DNA from: Thermaurantimonas sp046295455
GTDB lineage: Bacteria; Bacteroidota; Bacteroidia; Flavobacteriales; Schleiferiaceae
Length of the DNA: 64,000 nt
Direction of reading: 5' to 3'
Assembly: GCA_046295455.1 (NCBI GenBank)
Contig: JBKBNI010000007.1
Location: forward strand, 92,742 to 156,741
Numbering within the stretch: position 1 is the stretch's first letter; each line of letters begins with the position of its first letter. Shown here in pieces: positions 54,539-63,330 of the stretch. The position numbers were made by a program, and so were the translations under genes. Under the pieces are notes generated by a model. The model had not been told where the DNA came from. It saw only the letters and a list, made by a program, of their open reading frames with translations, and made no database searches.

Positions 54539-55134
54539 AGAAATTCCGCATTTTTATCACATCACTTTCCGCCCTTTTGATAATCCAATGCGGGCAAACA
54601 CAAGAGGAGCAAAGCCAAACACTGCTAACCGGTCAGGCCCGTACCGATGCTCAAAAAATAGTATCGATCATGCAGGAAGCTATGCTGGCTGAGCTGCAAA
54701 AAGGCCTTGAAGGTGGAGACGCCGTCAAAGCCGTAGCCTACTGTAACGAACGGGCATATCCACTGACCGACAGCCTCTCAAGGCACTACGGAGTGCTGGT
54801 ACGGAGAGTAGCCCTCAGATACCGAAACCCAGCCAATAAACCCGATTCGATCGAGACAGCCGTACTTAGCCACATGGCCGAGCTCTCTGCCAAGGGACAG
54901 ATCCCTCCGGCTCAGACCATCGACCTCTTTGATGGCTACATACGACATTTTGAGCCTATTATCATGAAACCCCTGTGCCTCAACTGCCATGGGGTCATTC
55001 AGCGCGGAGATATCGCACCGGCTACGCGCGAGGAGATTCGTCGTCGCTATCCTGATGACAGAGCATACGATTTCAATCTCAACGAGTTGCGAGGTGCCTG
55101 GGTGGTATATATGGCTGCCGGAAAACAAGATTGA
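54535..55134 (+). CDS. DUF3365 (Tll0287-like) heme-c lipoprotein
   Basis: 199 residues. The signal ends in LIIQCG, a lipobox-like site near residue 19. The DUF3365 domain has AVAYCNERAYPL and VRRVALRYRNPANKPDS, and a CLNCH heme-c motif (C148, C151, H152) followed by a typical C-terminal part. It is most likely a single-heme c-type cytochrome of the periplasm that may act as a redox sensor or carrier. The gene is last in the DUF486/rhodanese/heme unit. The partner donor or acceptor is not in the window. Confidence 0.88.
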   Translation: MKKFRIFITSLSALLIIQCGQTQEEQSQTLLTGQARTDAQKIVSIMQEAMLAELQKGLEGGDAVKAVAYCNERAYPLTDSLSRHYGVLVRRVALRYRNPANKPDSIETAVLSHMAELSAKGQIPPAQTIDLFDGYIRHFEPIIMKPLCLNCHGVIQRGDIAPATREEIRRRYPDDRAYDFNLNELRGAWVVYMAAGKQD

Positions 55135-55197
55135 ACCTTGTCTGAAAAGAAAACTCATCTGCACAGATCTACCTGGCTAAAATCGATCTCTTGTTCA

Positions 55198-55228
55198 AGA
55201 CCAACATGATACTTTATTTCTTTGGTCT
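55198..55228 (+). promoter_or_regulatory. Inverted repeat upstream of gcvT
   Basis: AGACCAA (55198-55204) and TTGGTCT (55222-55228) are complementary with a 17-base spacer, in the gap before gcvT. It could be an operator or a weak terminator of the upstream unit; neither is proved. Confidence 0.3.
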
Positions 55229-55253
55229 AATGCGGTGAACACTTCTGTAAGTG

Positions 55254-55261
55254 TAGCTTTG
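55254..55261 (+). promoter_or_regulatory. -7 box upstream of gcvT
   Basis: TAGCTTTG matches TAnnTTTG, 20 bases before the ATG at 55282. The nearest TTTG upstream is 29 bases away, too far for a good -33 element. Confidence 0.45.
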
Positions 55262-55281
55262 TTCCGGATAAATAACTCCAA

Positions 55282-56358
55282 ATGAAGCATACAGCACTTA
55301 CAAAAATTCACAGAGCTATGGGGGCCAAAATGGTGCCTTTTGCCGGATTTGAAATGCCAGTTCAATACGAAGGGTTGATTGTCGAGCACCATGCCGTGCG
55401 CAATGCCTTGGGCGTGTTTGATGTATCCCACATGGGTGAATTTAGGGTTGAAGGTCCGGAAGCTTTGGATTTAATTCAGTCTGTAACGACCAACGACGCC
55501 TCCAAACTCATTCCCGGAAAAGTCCAATACAGCTGCATGACCAACGACCAGGGAGGCATCGTGGACGATCTGCTGGTCTATATGCTTGGCGAAAATCAGT
55601 ATATGCTCGTGGTCAATGCCTCAAACATCGAAAAAGACTTCAACTGGATTCGGTCAAAAAATCATTTTGATGCGAGGATCACGGATATTTCGGATGAGAC
55701 GTCCCTGCTGGCCGTACAAGGGCCTGATGCCGTCAGGGCCTTGCAAGTCCTCACCGATGTGCCCTTGACGGAAATGGGCTATTATACCTTTCAGATCGGT
55801 CGGTTAGCCGGAATAGACAATGTAATAATATCCGCCACAGGATATACCGGTGCGGGAGGATTTGAGCTGTATGTCTCCAACGAATCGGCCGAAACGCTAT
55901 GGAATGTCATTTTGGAAGCCGGCAAGCCTTACGGGATCAAGCCTTGCGGTCTAGGTGCGCGCGATACCTTGAGATTGGAAAAAGCCTACTGCCTCTACGG
56001 CAATGATATCGATGACACGACCAATCCCATCGAAGCCGGATTGGGCTGGATCACAAAGTTTACCAAAACTTTTACCGCATCTGACATTATCAAACGCATC
56101 AAGGATGAAGGCCCTTCCAGAAAACTGGTTGGTTTTGAAATGATGGATCGCGGAATTCCCCGCCATGACTATGCTATCTTCAATGCTGACGGCATCCAAA
56201 TAGGTAGGGTGACTTCGGGTACTCAATCGCCTTCTCTCCAAAAAGCAATAGGTCTCGGATATGTCGCTATAAACTACACTGCTCCTGGCAGCGAAATATT
56301 TATAGATATTCGAGGTAAAAAACTGAAGGCCGTAGTTGTAAAGACACCCTTTTTGTAG
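55282..56358 (+). CDS. gcvT: Glycine cleavage system aminomethyltransferase (T protein)
   Basis: 358 residues. HRAMGAKMVPFAGFEMPVQY begins the folate-binding domain, with FDVSHMGEF and the ASNIEKD block, ATGYTGAGGFELYV, LGARDTLRLEKAYCLYG and the catalytic Asp region; the C-terminal barrel has SGTQSPSLQKAIGLGYV. It releases ammonia and makes methylene-tetrahydrofolate from the aminomethyl group on GcvH. gcvH and gcvP are not adjacent. A strong terminator follows 23 bases after the stop. Confidence 0.97.
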   Translation: MKHTALTKIHRAMGAKMVPFAGFEMPVQYEGLIVEHHAVRNALGVFDVSHMGEFRVEGPEALDLIQSVTTNDASKLIPGKVQYSCMTNDQGGIVDDLLVYMLGENQYMLVVNASNIEKDFNWIRSKNHFDARITDISDETSLLAVQGPDAVRALQVLTDVPLTEMGYYTFQIGRLAGIDNVIISATGYTGAGGFELYVSNESAETLWNVILEAGKPYGIKPCGLGARDTLRLEKAYCLYGNDIDDTTNPIEAGLGWITKFTKTFTASDIIKRIKDEGPSRKLVGFEMMDRGIPRHDYAIFNADGIQIGRVTSGTQSPSLQKAIGLGYVAINYTAPGSEIFIDIRGKKLKAVVVKTPFL

Positions 56359-56380
56359 TCAATCTCCCCCTTCTACAATC

Positions 56381-56409
56381 AAACCCGGATGAGACATCCG
56401 GGTTTTTTT
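56381..56409 (+). terminator. Rho-independent terminator after gcvT
   Basis: AAACCCGGATG (56381-56391), loop AGA, CATCCGGGTTT (56395-56405), then a T-run. The 11-bp stem is perfect. Confidence 0.9.
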
Positions 56410-56520
56410 ATGTCATTGAAATACAGTATATTAGTGCAGATTTCTACTTTTTATCCGGTCTTTCGGGGGAGTAGATTGAATTTTTTTCTAAAAGAGGAGC
56501 ATCATTGAGAGTTTCGAGTA

Positions 56521-56554
56521 TACATTTGTACTATATAACTTGTATAATACAAGT
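56521..56554 (+). promoter_or_regulatory. -7 box and palindromic operator of the padR gene
   Basis: TACATTTG at 56521-56528 is a -7 box. Just downstream, ACTTGTAT (56538-56545), one base, ATACAAGT (56547-56554) forms a perfect 8-bp palindrome where transcription should start. PadR repressors commonly bind such palindromes in their own promoters, so autoregulation is likely. Confidence 0.55.
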
Positions 56555-56564
56555 GTAATTATAA

Positions 56565-56930
56565 ATGAAACAAGAAGACCTCCTTGAAGAACTGCTATCG
56601 GCCTGGGAAGAAACCTATAAAAAAGGCCAGTTGACACTTTGGATCTTTCTGGCGCTTAAGGAGGGGAAAAAGTATGTGGAAGAGATCAGTGCATTTATTG
56701 AAACCTATTCAATGAATACCATGACGTGTGAGACTCAGACTTTGTACCGAAGTCTCAGAAAATTTAAGCATATCGGTGTAGTAGATTTTGAGCCAGGCGA
56801 AGGACACAAAGGCCCGGACAGAAAGTATTATTACCTAACGGAGTTGGGTCATGCGTTGCTCAAAAAATTTACAGAGCGAAACATTTACATTTTTTATACT
56901 CCCGAAATTAAAAATCTAATGGACCTTTAG
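56565..56930 (+). CDS. PadR family transcriptional regulator
   Basis: 121 residues. A winged helix with LTLWIFLALKEGKKYVEEI (in part) near the start and TQTLYRSLRKFKHIGVVDF as recognition helix, then RKYYYLTELGHALLKKF; this is the N-terminal PadR fold, and there is only a short C-terminal tail. It probably represses its own unit. The palindrome at 56538-56554 lies 11 bases before the ATG. The next gene, a four-helix membrane protein, starts 2 bases after the stop, the usual regulator-target layout. Confidence 0.9.
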   Translation: MKQEDLLEELLSAWEETYKKGQLTLWIFLALKEGKKYVEEISAFIETYSMNTMTCETQTLYRSLRKFKHIGVVDFEPGEGHKGPDRKYYYLTELGHALLKKFTERNIYIFYTPEIKNLMDL

Positions 56931-56932
56931 TC

Positions 56933-57352
56933 ATGAAAATGATCACAAAAAATCTTTTATTATTCTCATTTTTTATGGGATTAGGTGCGGTTATTTTTCG
57001 CTATCTGATGAGTGCTTTTCTATCGGAGTCGGCCTTTGAGAGCGTTTGGGTTTTGGCCGCCGTTTACTTTTTATACAACTTTTTGATTGGATGGTATTAC
57101 GGTAAGAAAGACTACGAGTCACTGCCGCTATACGACGTTGGATTCCGGTTTCACACGGCCACGTTTTTTATTTTCAATTTCGTCTCGTTTTTATGGTTTT
57201 TTTCCGGGGCTCACTCAGTCTATGAATCTGTGGATCAATTGTACTACATGGCGCTTTTTTGGGGGATTGGTCTGGCTGTGCATTTTATCCTATATATGCT
57301 CGCCAGAAAGAAGACAATAAAAGGCCTTAACAAGGAAGAATTATTCGATTAA
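56933..57352 (+). CDS. Four-helix membrane protein, partner of the PadR regulator
   Basis: 139 residues with four hydrophobic segments (about 6-25, 38-55, 76-95, 108-128) and a basic C-terminal tail. YNFLIGWYYGKKDYESLPLYDVGFRFHT is a distinctive polar loop after helix 2. I do not recognise the family. It directly follows padR with 2 bases between and is likely its target. A broken outer-membrane gene follows 24 bases downstream. Confidence 0.75.
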   Translation: MKMITKNLLLFSFFMGLGAVIFRYLMSAFLSESAFESVWVLAAVYFLYNFLIGWYYGKKDYESLPLYDVGFRFHTATFFIFNFVSFLWFFSGAHSVYESVDQLYYMALFWGIGLAVHFILYMLARKKTIKGLNKEELFD

Positions 57353-57376
57353 TACCAACTGTAATTCACTTCACAC

Positions 57377-57906
57377 ATGAGAAAGATTGTATTTCTTTTA
57401 TCCATGCTTTTTACACATTTTATGGTTCATTCTCAGAATGATTCACGCAAAGCTTTGTATGGATTTTAGCTAATGAATGTTCACAATGATTTTGGTATGG
57501 GATTGCATGTGCTTACTCCTGAACTGATCAGCCGTCGCGCATAAGCGTACGGGCCAATGTACATTGGCTGGAGCACCTTCAAACCTCCGTAGAGGAGACC
57601 TGGACTCCGTACTTCAACACCCATGTCGGTTTCAGGTATTGCTATCCCATCGGCCAACGCATTCAGGTGTATTCTGAAGGTGGATTTGTATTTCTTCTTC
57701 CCAACAAAACACTGAGTGACCGGGGCTTGACACTGGGAGGATTTGGCCTTTTTGGGTTTGAATTCTTTCTGTCCGAAGGCGCTTCCCGAAATCCTTCTTA
57801 CTTTTTCGAATTCGGTGGGATTGGCACCGGGGCTGTAGCTGAGAAGGTTTTGACCCGACCGATTTATTCTAATGGGTTTCTGGTCTCGGTGGGACTGAGG
57901 TTTTAA
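57377..57906 (+). pseudogene. Broken outer-membrane beta-barrel gene
   Basis: Reading starts at the ATG at 57377 with a clear signal peptide (MRKIVFLLSMLFTHFMVHSQ). An in-frame TAG at 57467-57469 interrupts it; the same frame then goes on with coherent protein (NVHNDFGMGLHVL) up to a TAA at 57542-57544. Near 57,535 the frame shifts by one base, and from about 57541 another frame gives barrel-like sequence (VHWLEHLQTSVEE, FNTHVGFRYCYPIG, EFFLSEGAS) ending in the C-terminal Phe typical of outer-membrane barrels (LVSVGLRF). Joined, the product would be about 175 residues. One nonsense change plus a one-base loss make it a pseudogene unless there are sequencing errors. It is the third gene of the padR unit. 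Confidence 0.8.
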
Positions 57907-57953
57907 CTGCATACGCTTTCCTGACAAGGGACTCCGCGACTTGATTCTACTGG

Positions 57954-58952
57954 CTAGAGGATTTCTTGCAGAGCGCGCTCCAGAATTTCGTCTTTTGTCA
58001 GGTCGCTCCAGTCGAAGGAGACCGGAATTTGGGGGGGTACCCCATCTTCTGCATAGTTGTTTCCATACAGATCCAGCAGTTGGCTGATAGAAAATCGGTA
58101 AGTCCAGCCATTGGGCAGCTGCCCCCCGTTGGGTAGTCCTCCTCCGCCACCAGTTGTATCACCCATAAGTGTAAGGTTGGGAAGGGCAAGGCTAAGTACG
58201 GCAAAGAAGGTAGTCGCACTGTATGACCCTCTGTCGATCAGTACAATGACCGGTTTCAGATATCGGGCATTGCCGTCGGGTGTGATAAAAAAATTTTCCC
58301 TCGGGCTGAAATCGCTGTGATTTGGGCCGTTGCGTGTGATCGTATATCCTGCCAATACGCGGTCAGTTGTAAAACGGCTGAGAAGCAGTGGAACATTAAA
58401 CACAGATCCGCCCCCATTGCTGCGAAGGTCTAAGATGATGCCTTTGGTGTCTTTGTAGCGATTCAACACAAAATCGAGCTGCTGACCGGTGAAACTGTTT
58501 AAAAAACTGGAATACCGAATATATCCCACCTGACCTCCTGCCAGAAAGTCGTGGTAAAACGGACCTGTCCTCCAACCATTTGGTACATAAAATTCCTGTA
58601 AGGTTCGGGCGTTGAAATTGGCCGGTTTTTGCAATTCCAGATTGTAGCGCGACACGTTGAAGGGTGACACCAGATTTACATGATCGTCCCGGAGAGTATT
58701 TAGCATTTTGGCTAACACATCAAACAGTTCAAATTCTGTTGATTGGTTCGAAAGTATAGGCCGAAGCGTATCGCGCACCAGGTTCCAGTTGATATTTTTC
58801 AGTTCGAAGTATGAATATTTTTTGTCAACCTCGCTCCACAAATAGTCAAAATTGACCAAAGGATCAGCAGAGGCACGATCTCTTTCAAACAAGGCCTTTT
58901 CGCACCCTGATAAAAGGAAGACTACTAAGCAGATTACCAAAATCTTTTTCAT
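57954..58952 (-). CDS. S41 family peptidase, lipoprotein
   Basis: 332 residues from the ATG at 58952; the reading frame stays open for 70 codons further up but that part overlaps the upstream gene and lacks a signal. The lipoprotein signal ends in LLSGC. The peptidase domain has YIRYSSFLNSF, the GIILDLRSNGGGSVFNVPLLL strand (in part) and the nucleophile region DRGSYSATTFF, then GDTTGGGGG. The family includes the C-terminal processing proteases; no PDZ domain is evident. The mature protein should face the periplasm. Its start overlaps the stop of the outer-membrane protein gene by 4 bases, so the two are coupled. Confidence 0.88.
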   Translation of the reverse strand: MKKILVICLVVFLLSGCEKALFERDRASADPLVNFDYLWSEVDKKYSYFELKNINWNLVRDTLRPILSNQSTEFELFDVLAKMLNTLRDDHVNLVSPFNVSRYNLELQKPANFNARTLQEFYVPNGWRTGPFYHDFLAGGQVGYIRYSSFLNSFTGQQLDFVLNRYKDTKGIILDLRSNGGGSVFNVPLLLSRFTTDRVLAGYTITRNGPNHSDFSPRENFFITPDGNARYLKPVIVLIDRGSYSATTFFAVLSLALPNLTLMGDTTGGGGGLPNGGQLPNGWTYRFSISQLLDLYGNNYAEDGVPPQIPVSFDWSDLTKDEILERALQEIL

Positions 58953-59875
58953 TCCAGTCGGCGGATTTTGCGTTCGAAATAATAGGAAAAACCTACGTTG
59001 TGAGAAGCCATTTGAAACGCTTCGTATCTCCCGGGTGCGTGCAGTGCATCCCATTGATAGGAGAGGGAGAAGGCATTTCCATTGTGAAGATACCATAGCC
59101 ATTCCATATGGGTCTGCAGTCGCCAGCCGTTCATACTCCACCGGTAGTTGGCAAATACCCATGTCAAGGGACTCGTTTCGGTGCCAATGATTTCAGAATT
59201 GTAGGAATAGGCATATCCTGGTCTGAAATTAAAGTTTAACACACCCGTATTGAGCTGCATGCGGAGCTCACGGGTGCGCTTTGGAAGATGGATTTTGAAG
59301 AGGTACAGATTGAGGGTTCGAGCCTGTTTTCTCGAAATATTATATGTCGCAGTACCACTGACCATGAGATTTGTGATGTTTTCGAGCCCGAGGGAATTGT
59401 TGAATAAACTTGGATTGATTCGAAAATTTTGGGTGATGATCAGAGAGGGCCCTACTTTAAAGTTCCACGCTTCAGAGCTGATCTTTGGTAAGGCAAACAG
59501 ATAGTGGTAATACACATGAACATTGCCCAGCGTGGAAATCGATGTCCCGCTCAGAACCGAGCTCTCCGGAGCTCCGTCAAAGGCGGTGTAAAATCCAAAC
59601 CTCAAATCCAGTTGCTGTTCGTGTCGGGCAGATTTTTCGTGAGCGGATGTAGATAAAAGCAGACCCGGCCCGGAGTAAAAAAGTGGCGAGGTGGCAAAGT
59701 CTCGAAATGTGGTAAAACCAGCTGAAAATAGGCCGCTGAAGTACTCTCTCCTGGCCGCATAGTCAAAGCCCGGGGCAGGTATACTGATCGGCTCAGTTTT
59801 TTGGCCATATACACTTCCTCCGAAGAGGCCGGTAAAAAGAATGAACAGGCAAGCAGTAATTTGTCGAAATATCAT
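58949..59875 (-). CDS. Probable outer-membrane beta-barrel protein
   Basis: 308 residues. A Sec signal peptide (MIFRQITACLFILFTGLFGGSVYG) is followed by alternating polar and hydrophobic strands rich in Tyr, Phe and Gly (VHVYYHYLFALPK, RPGYAYSYNSEII, WVFANYRWSMNGWRL, FSLSYQWDAL), typical of a barrel. The end is VGFSYYFERKIRRLE, not a final aromatic residue, so insertion may differ from the common pattern. No family name can be given. It overlaps the S41 peptidase by 4 bases and has a -7 box 24 bases upstream. Confidence 0.7.
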   Translation of the reverse strand: MIFRQITACLFILFTGLFGGSVYGQKTEPISIPAPGFDYAARREYFSGLFSAGFTTFRDFATSPLFYSGPGLLLSTSAHEKSARHEQQLDLRFGFYTAFDGAPESSVLSGTSISTLGNVHVYYHYLFALPKISSEAWNFKVGPSLIITQNFRINPSLFNNSLGLENITNLMVSGTATYNISRKQARTLNLYLFKIHLPKRTRELRMQLNTGVLNFNFRPGYAYSYNSEIIGTETSPLTWVFANYRWSMNGWRLQTHMEWLWYLHNGNAFSLSYQWDALHAPGRYEAFQMASHNVGFSYYFERKIRRLE

Positions 59876-59898
59876 TTTGTAAGCGAGAATATTGATTA

Positions 59899-59906
59899 CA
59901 AATATA
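59899..59906 (-). promoter_or_regulatory. -7 box upstream of the outer-membrane protein/S41 operon
   Basis: The minus strand reads TATATTTG (TAnnTTTG), 24 bases before the ATG at 59875. No -33 TTG is seen at the usual distance. Confidence 0.45.
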
Positions 59907-59949
59907 GACCCTTAACTGACCAGTACTTATGAAGGAGGGGCATTTAATT

Positions 59950-61482
59950 TTACAGTTCATTGATGCGAGACAGATATAGCTCAGCCTGGGCTAGGATTTT
60001 TTGCTTTTCTGTCGGATCCATTTTATCCCACGTGGGATACATCATGCCAATGCGCGGGTTTTTTTCAAGTAAAGATCTGTGTCTGTGGTAAAAATGCCAG
60101 TATAAGCTATTAAACGGACAGGCACGATCACCATATCTCTTTTTGGGATCATAATGACAGGTTTGACAATAGTTGCTCATTTTGTTGATATAGTTGGATG
60201 TCGACACATAGGGTTTTGTGCCTACGATACCTCCATCGGCATATTGGCTCATGCCCCGCGTATTGGTGATCTCTACCCACTCAAAAGCATCGATGTAGAT
60301 GCCGAGATACCAGCGATCTACATCATCAGGATGGCATCCGGCCAGCAGCGCAAAGTTGCCTGTGATCATCAGGCGCTGGATGTGGTGTGCGTAAGCCATG
60401 GAGAGCGATTGGCCGATGGCGTGCCGGAGACAGTTCATCCGGGTTTTGCTCGTCCAGTACCAATCGGGTAGGGGACGGGAGTGTCCGAAATGGTTGAGCA
60501 TGGCATACTCAGGCATTTTGGCCCAATAGATGGCCCTCATGTATTCGCGCCAGCCAAGGATCTGGCGTACAAAGCCTTCCAATTGAGATAAGCTGATTTC
60601 ATCTGGTCTCTGGCTCCATTCATCGATACACCTCTGGATTACTTCCAGCGGATGGATCATTTTCGTATTCAGTGCATAAGACAGTCTGGAGTGGTATCCC
60701 GTGGATAGTTGGGTATGCATAGCATCCTGAAATGTGCCAAAGTTTTGCAACAGATGTTTGGCGAAGTAGTCCAATAGGTTAAGAGACTCCTGTCGGTTGA
60801 TTGGATAAGATAGTGTGTTATCCGGGATGGCTCCCAATGTCTGTACACCCAGCCGTCGGATTGTATCCACGATCTCTTCCGCTTTGTGGTCAAACAGCAA
60901 GGGGGGTGGGGGCATGTGGTTCTTTGGAAAAGGTTTGCGGTTTTCAGCGTCGAAGTTCCAACGGCCACCTTCGGGCTGTTGGTGCTCATCTACCAATATG
61001 TTGTACTTCTTTCGGAAATGGCGGTAAAAACTTTCGAGAAGGTACGACTTTTTTCCTTCAAATACCTCTATCAGACTATTTCGGTCTGAAAGAAAATGTT
61101 CGGAACTCACCATTTTTACAGGCAAGCTCAGCTTTATTGGCAATTCAGACAGGATCCTGTCTACCCGATATTCATCAGGTTCCTGATATTCTATTCGCGT
61201 GATGGAATATCGTTTACAGATCAATTTTATGTTGTCTTCAAAGGTTTGCCGGTTATCAGGATCATCCAACTTAAAATAATGCACCTGATGCCCTTTTTGC
61301 CGCAATTCATTGGCAAAGTGCCTCATTGACAAGAAGATGGCTGCCACCTTCTGTATGTGATGGACGACGTAATCGGTCTCCGATCGAATCTCCATAAGGG
61401 TGTAAATGACATCAGGATTTGTTTCCGAAAACCAACTGTGTCTGGGGTTGAGTTGATCGCCGAGGATGAGTCTGAGCAACAT
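59950..61482 (-). CDS. Photolyase/cryptochrome of the iron-sulfur (FeS-BCP/PhrB) type
   Basis: 510 residues from the ATG at 61482; an ATG 11 codons earlier is less likely because the family starts with L-R-L-I-L-G-D-Q-L. The N-terminal Rossmann part and the FAD-binding C-terminal helical part (ALNTKMIHP, QILGWREYMRAIYW, SMAYAHHIQRLMITGNFALL) are of the PhrB type. The four cluster cysteines are present: C in MNCLRHAIG, then CQTC and RACPF spaced C-x2-C-x12-C, the spacing known from PhrB. Such enzymes repair (6-4) photoproducts with blue light and a bridging lumazine. It stands alone before the mobile-element edge. Confidence 0.93.
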   Translation of the reverse strand: MLLRLILGDQLNPRHSWFSETNPDVIYTLMEIRSETDYVVHHIQKVAAIFLSMRHFANELRQKGHQVHYFKLDDPDNRQTFEDNIKLICKRYSITRIEYQEPDEYRVDRILSELPIKLSLPVKMVSSEHFLSDRNSLIEVFEGKKSYLLESFYRHFRKKYNILVDEHQQPEGGRWNFDAENRKPFPKNHMPPPPLLFDHKAEEIVDTIRRLGVQTLGAIPDNTLSYPINRQESLNLLDYFAKHLLQNFGTFQDAMHTQLSTGYHSRLSYALNTKMIHPLEVIQRCIDEWSQRPDEISLSQLEGFVRQILGWREYMRAIYWAKMPEYAMLNHFGHSRPLPDWYWTSKTRMNCLRHAIGQSLSMAYAHHIQRLMITGNFALLAGCHPDDVDRWYLGIYIDAFEWVEITNTRGMSQYADGGIVGTKPYVSTSNYINKMSNYCQTCHYDPKKRYGDRACPFNSLYWHFYHRHRSLLEKNPRIGMMYPTWDKMDPTEKQKILAQAELYLSRINEL

Positions 61483-62060
61483 AGAGCAACTAACAATACA
61501 GGAGAAACACAGCACCCTGCCGGCATGTTCGGCCGGAAGATAAAATACGAAGCTGTCTCATCACCTGCCAAAGGGAATAAATCTGATAAAAACGACGTCT
61601 TTCGGGGTGTATAGATTGGGGATTCGTTTGTTGGCCATTTACGATTACATCAGTTAGGTCACAGGTCTAAAAAAAACCTTTTGTAAACACCACAATACTG
61701 TTACACTGATTGCCTTTAATAAGCGTAAAACAGAAGCATCCTTTTACAAAGTCCCCTGCACAGAATCTTTTTCGGAATCATCCCTAAAAAAACAATCCGG
61801 GTTTTTCCGGCGCGTCTACATTTTATAATGATTTTTAAAGGTTGTGCGCCTGAATATCTATAGATAAATTAATACAGGTAGTTACAACGAAGTTCCTTTT
61901 AACAATCGCCGGAATTATCCAAAATCTCAGTATACACAACTTATTGGTAACCTTGTCAAAAATTTATATAAAAAAATTTGCATATGAAATAATTTCTTGT
62001 TACTATTGAAGTGATTTTTCACATAGCAAAATATTAAAGGACCATTATAATTAAGGCCTT
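61483..62060. other. Intergenic region before the recombinase gene
   Basis: About 580 bases. The right half (from about 61,850) turns strongly A+T rich, unlike the photolyase gene. No convincing frame, tRNA or clean repeat is seen; the attachment site of the element could lie here but no copy can be compared within the window. Confidence 0.5.
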
Positions 62061-63200
62061 ATGCATTTGCTACATGCTGTTGAAATAAAACCAATCCAGT
62101 ATCATAATACCCATCGCTTGGGGCTTTTCTTTGCTATGAATCAGGAGTTAAACAGCATTGTAAAAACCTTTGCAGATGCCAAATGGAGCAAAACCCACAG
62201 GTGCTGGCACATAGCCAACAACAGAACCAATCTAAAAGAGTTATTTCGTGTATTTAAGGATAAAGCTTACCTGAATACCGATGCATTATTCGCGGATAAG
62301 ACAAATCGAAAAACATCAATTAACCGCGGTGAAGCATCCAAACTAATTGTAGAACTTAACCATGAACATGTAAAAAAAGTAAACGAGTTTAAAGATTGGC
62401 TACGCAGTAGGCGCTACTCTGCCAATACCATTAAAACCTATACCGAAGCTCTTCGGACATTTTTAAAATTTTACCACAACAAAGCTGTAAATCAGATAAA
62501 TAATCAGGACATTATTCATTTTAATAATGAATATATTTTACGTAATGGATTCTCAGCTTCTTTTCAGAACCAGGTGGTAAATGCCTTAAAACTGTTTTTC
62601 AAAAAAATTGAAAACAGTAATATGGAAATAGAGTTAATACACCGCCCTAAACGTGAGAAAAAATTACCCAATGTTTTAAGCAAAGAAGAAATAAAAGCTA
62701 TACTGGAAGCGCCAGGTAATATTAAACACAAAGCTATGCTGAGTTTAATATACGCCTGCGGCTTACGAAGAAGTGAACTATTAAATTTAATGATTTCGGA
62801 TATTGATAGCAAAAGGCATTTATTAATGATAAAAAATGCAAAAGGTAAAAAAGACAGGGTTGTACCAATTTCCGACAAATTGATTAATATGTTGCGCGAA
62901 TATTACAAGGCTTTTCGACCTAAAATATGGTTGTTTGAAGGGCAAATACCATCAGAACAGTACAGTGAAAAGAGCTTGCAAAGTGTTTTAAAGCAAGCAT
63001 TGCAAAAAGCTAACATTAAAAAGCCTGCAACATTGCATTGGCTTCGACATTCCTATGCTACCCATTTATTAGAAACGGGTACAGATGTAAGATATATACA
63101 AGAATTATTAGGTCATAAAAGTTCGAAAACGACAGAAATTTACACTCATGTAACAGAAAAAAGTCTTCAAAAAATTAAAAGTCCTTTTGATGATTTATAA
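62061..63200 (+). CDS. Tyrosine recombinase/integrase
   Basis: 379 residues. An N-terminal extra domain of about 85 residues (LHAVEIKPIQYHNTHRLGLFF in part) precedes the SAM-like core-binding domain (residues about 105-195, LRSRRYSANTIKTYTEALRTFLKFY in part) and the catalytic domain. The catalytic set is complete: R236 in ACGLRRSE, H326 and R329 in LHWLRHSYATHLLE, H352 in LLGHKSS and the nucleophile Y361 in IYTHV. The end SPFDDL recalls integron-type recombinases. Codon use is visibly A+T rich compared with the chromosome to the left, suggesting transfer. A Cro/XRE-type gene follows. Confidence 0.92.
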   Translation: MHLLHAVEIKPIQYHNTHRLGLFFAMNQELNSIVKTFADAKWSKTHRCWHIANNRTNLKELFRVFKDKAYLNTDALFADKTNRKTSINRGEASKLIVELNHEHVKKVNEFKDWLRSRRYSANTIKTYTEALRTFLKFYHNKAVNQINNQDIIHFNNEYILRNGFSASFQNQVVNALKLFFKKIENSNMEIELIHRPKREKKLPNVLSKEEIKAILEAPGNIKHKAMLSLIYACGLRRSELLNLMISDIDSKRHLLMIKNAKGKKDRVVPISDKLINMLREYYKAFRPKIWLFEGQIPSEQYSEKSLQSVLKQALQKANIKKPATLHWLRHSYATHLLETGTDVRYIQELLGHKSSKTTEIYTHVTEKSLQKIKSPFDDL

Positions 63201-63330
63201 TTTTTTTATAAACATGCTTAAAATAAATAAGTCAAAAAAAAATCAGACCTATCTTCCCGTTATGGATGTATAAGGATGGTTTTATGAGACATATAAGTAA
63301 GTTATAGCCTATGCTAAAAAGACAACAACA

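Noticed and set aside
55135..55281. Glycine riboswitch before gcvT
   Set aside because: The gap is short, and I could not find the conserved tandem aptamer core; only a 7-bp inverted repeat is present.
57377..57906. Programmed frameshift or stop readthrough in the barrel gene
   Set aside because: There is no slippery run at the shift and no reason to expect readthrough in such a gene; decay or sequencing error is simpler.
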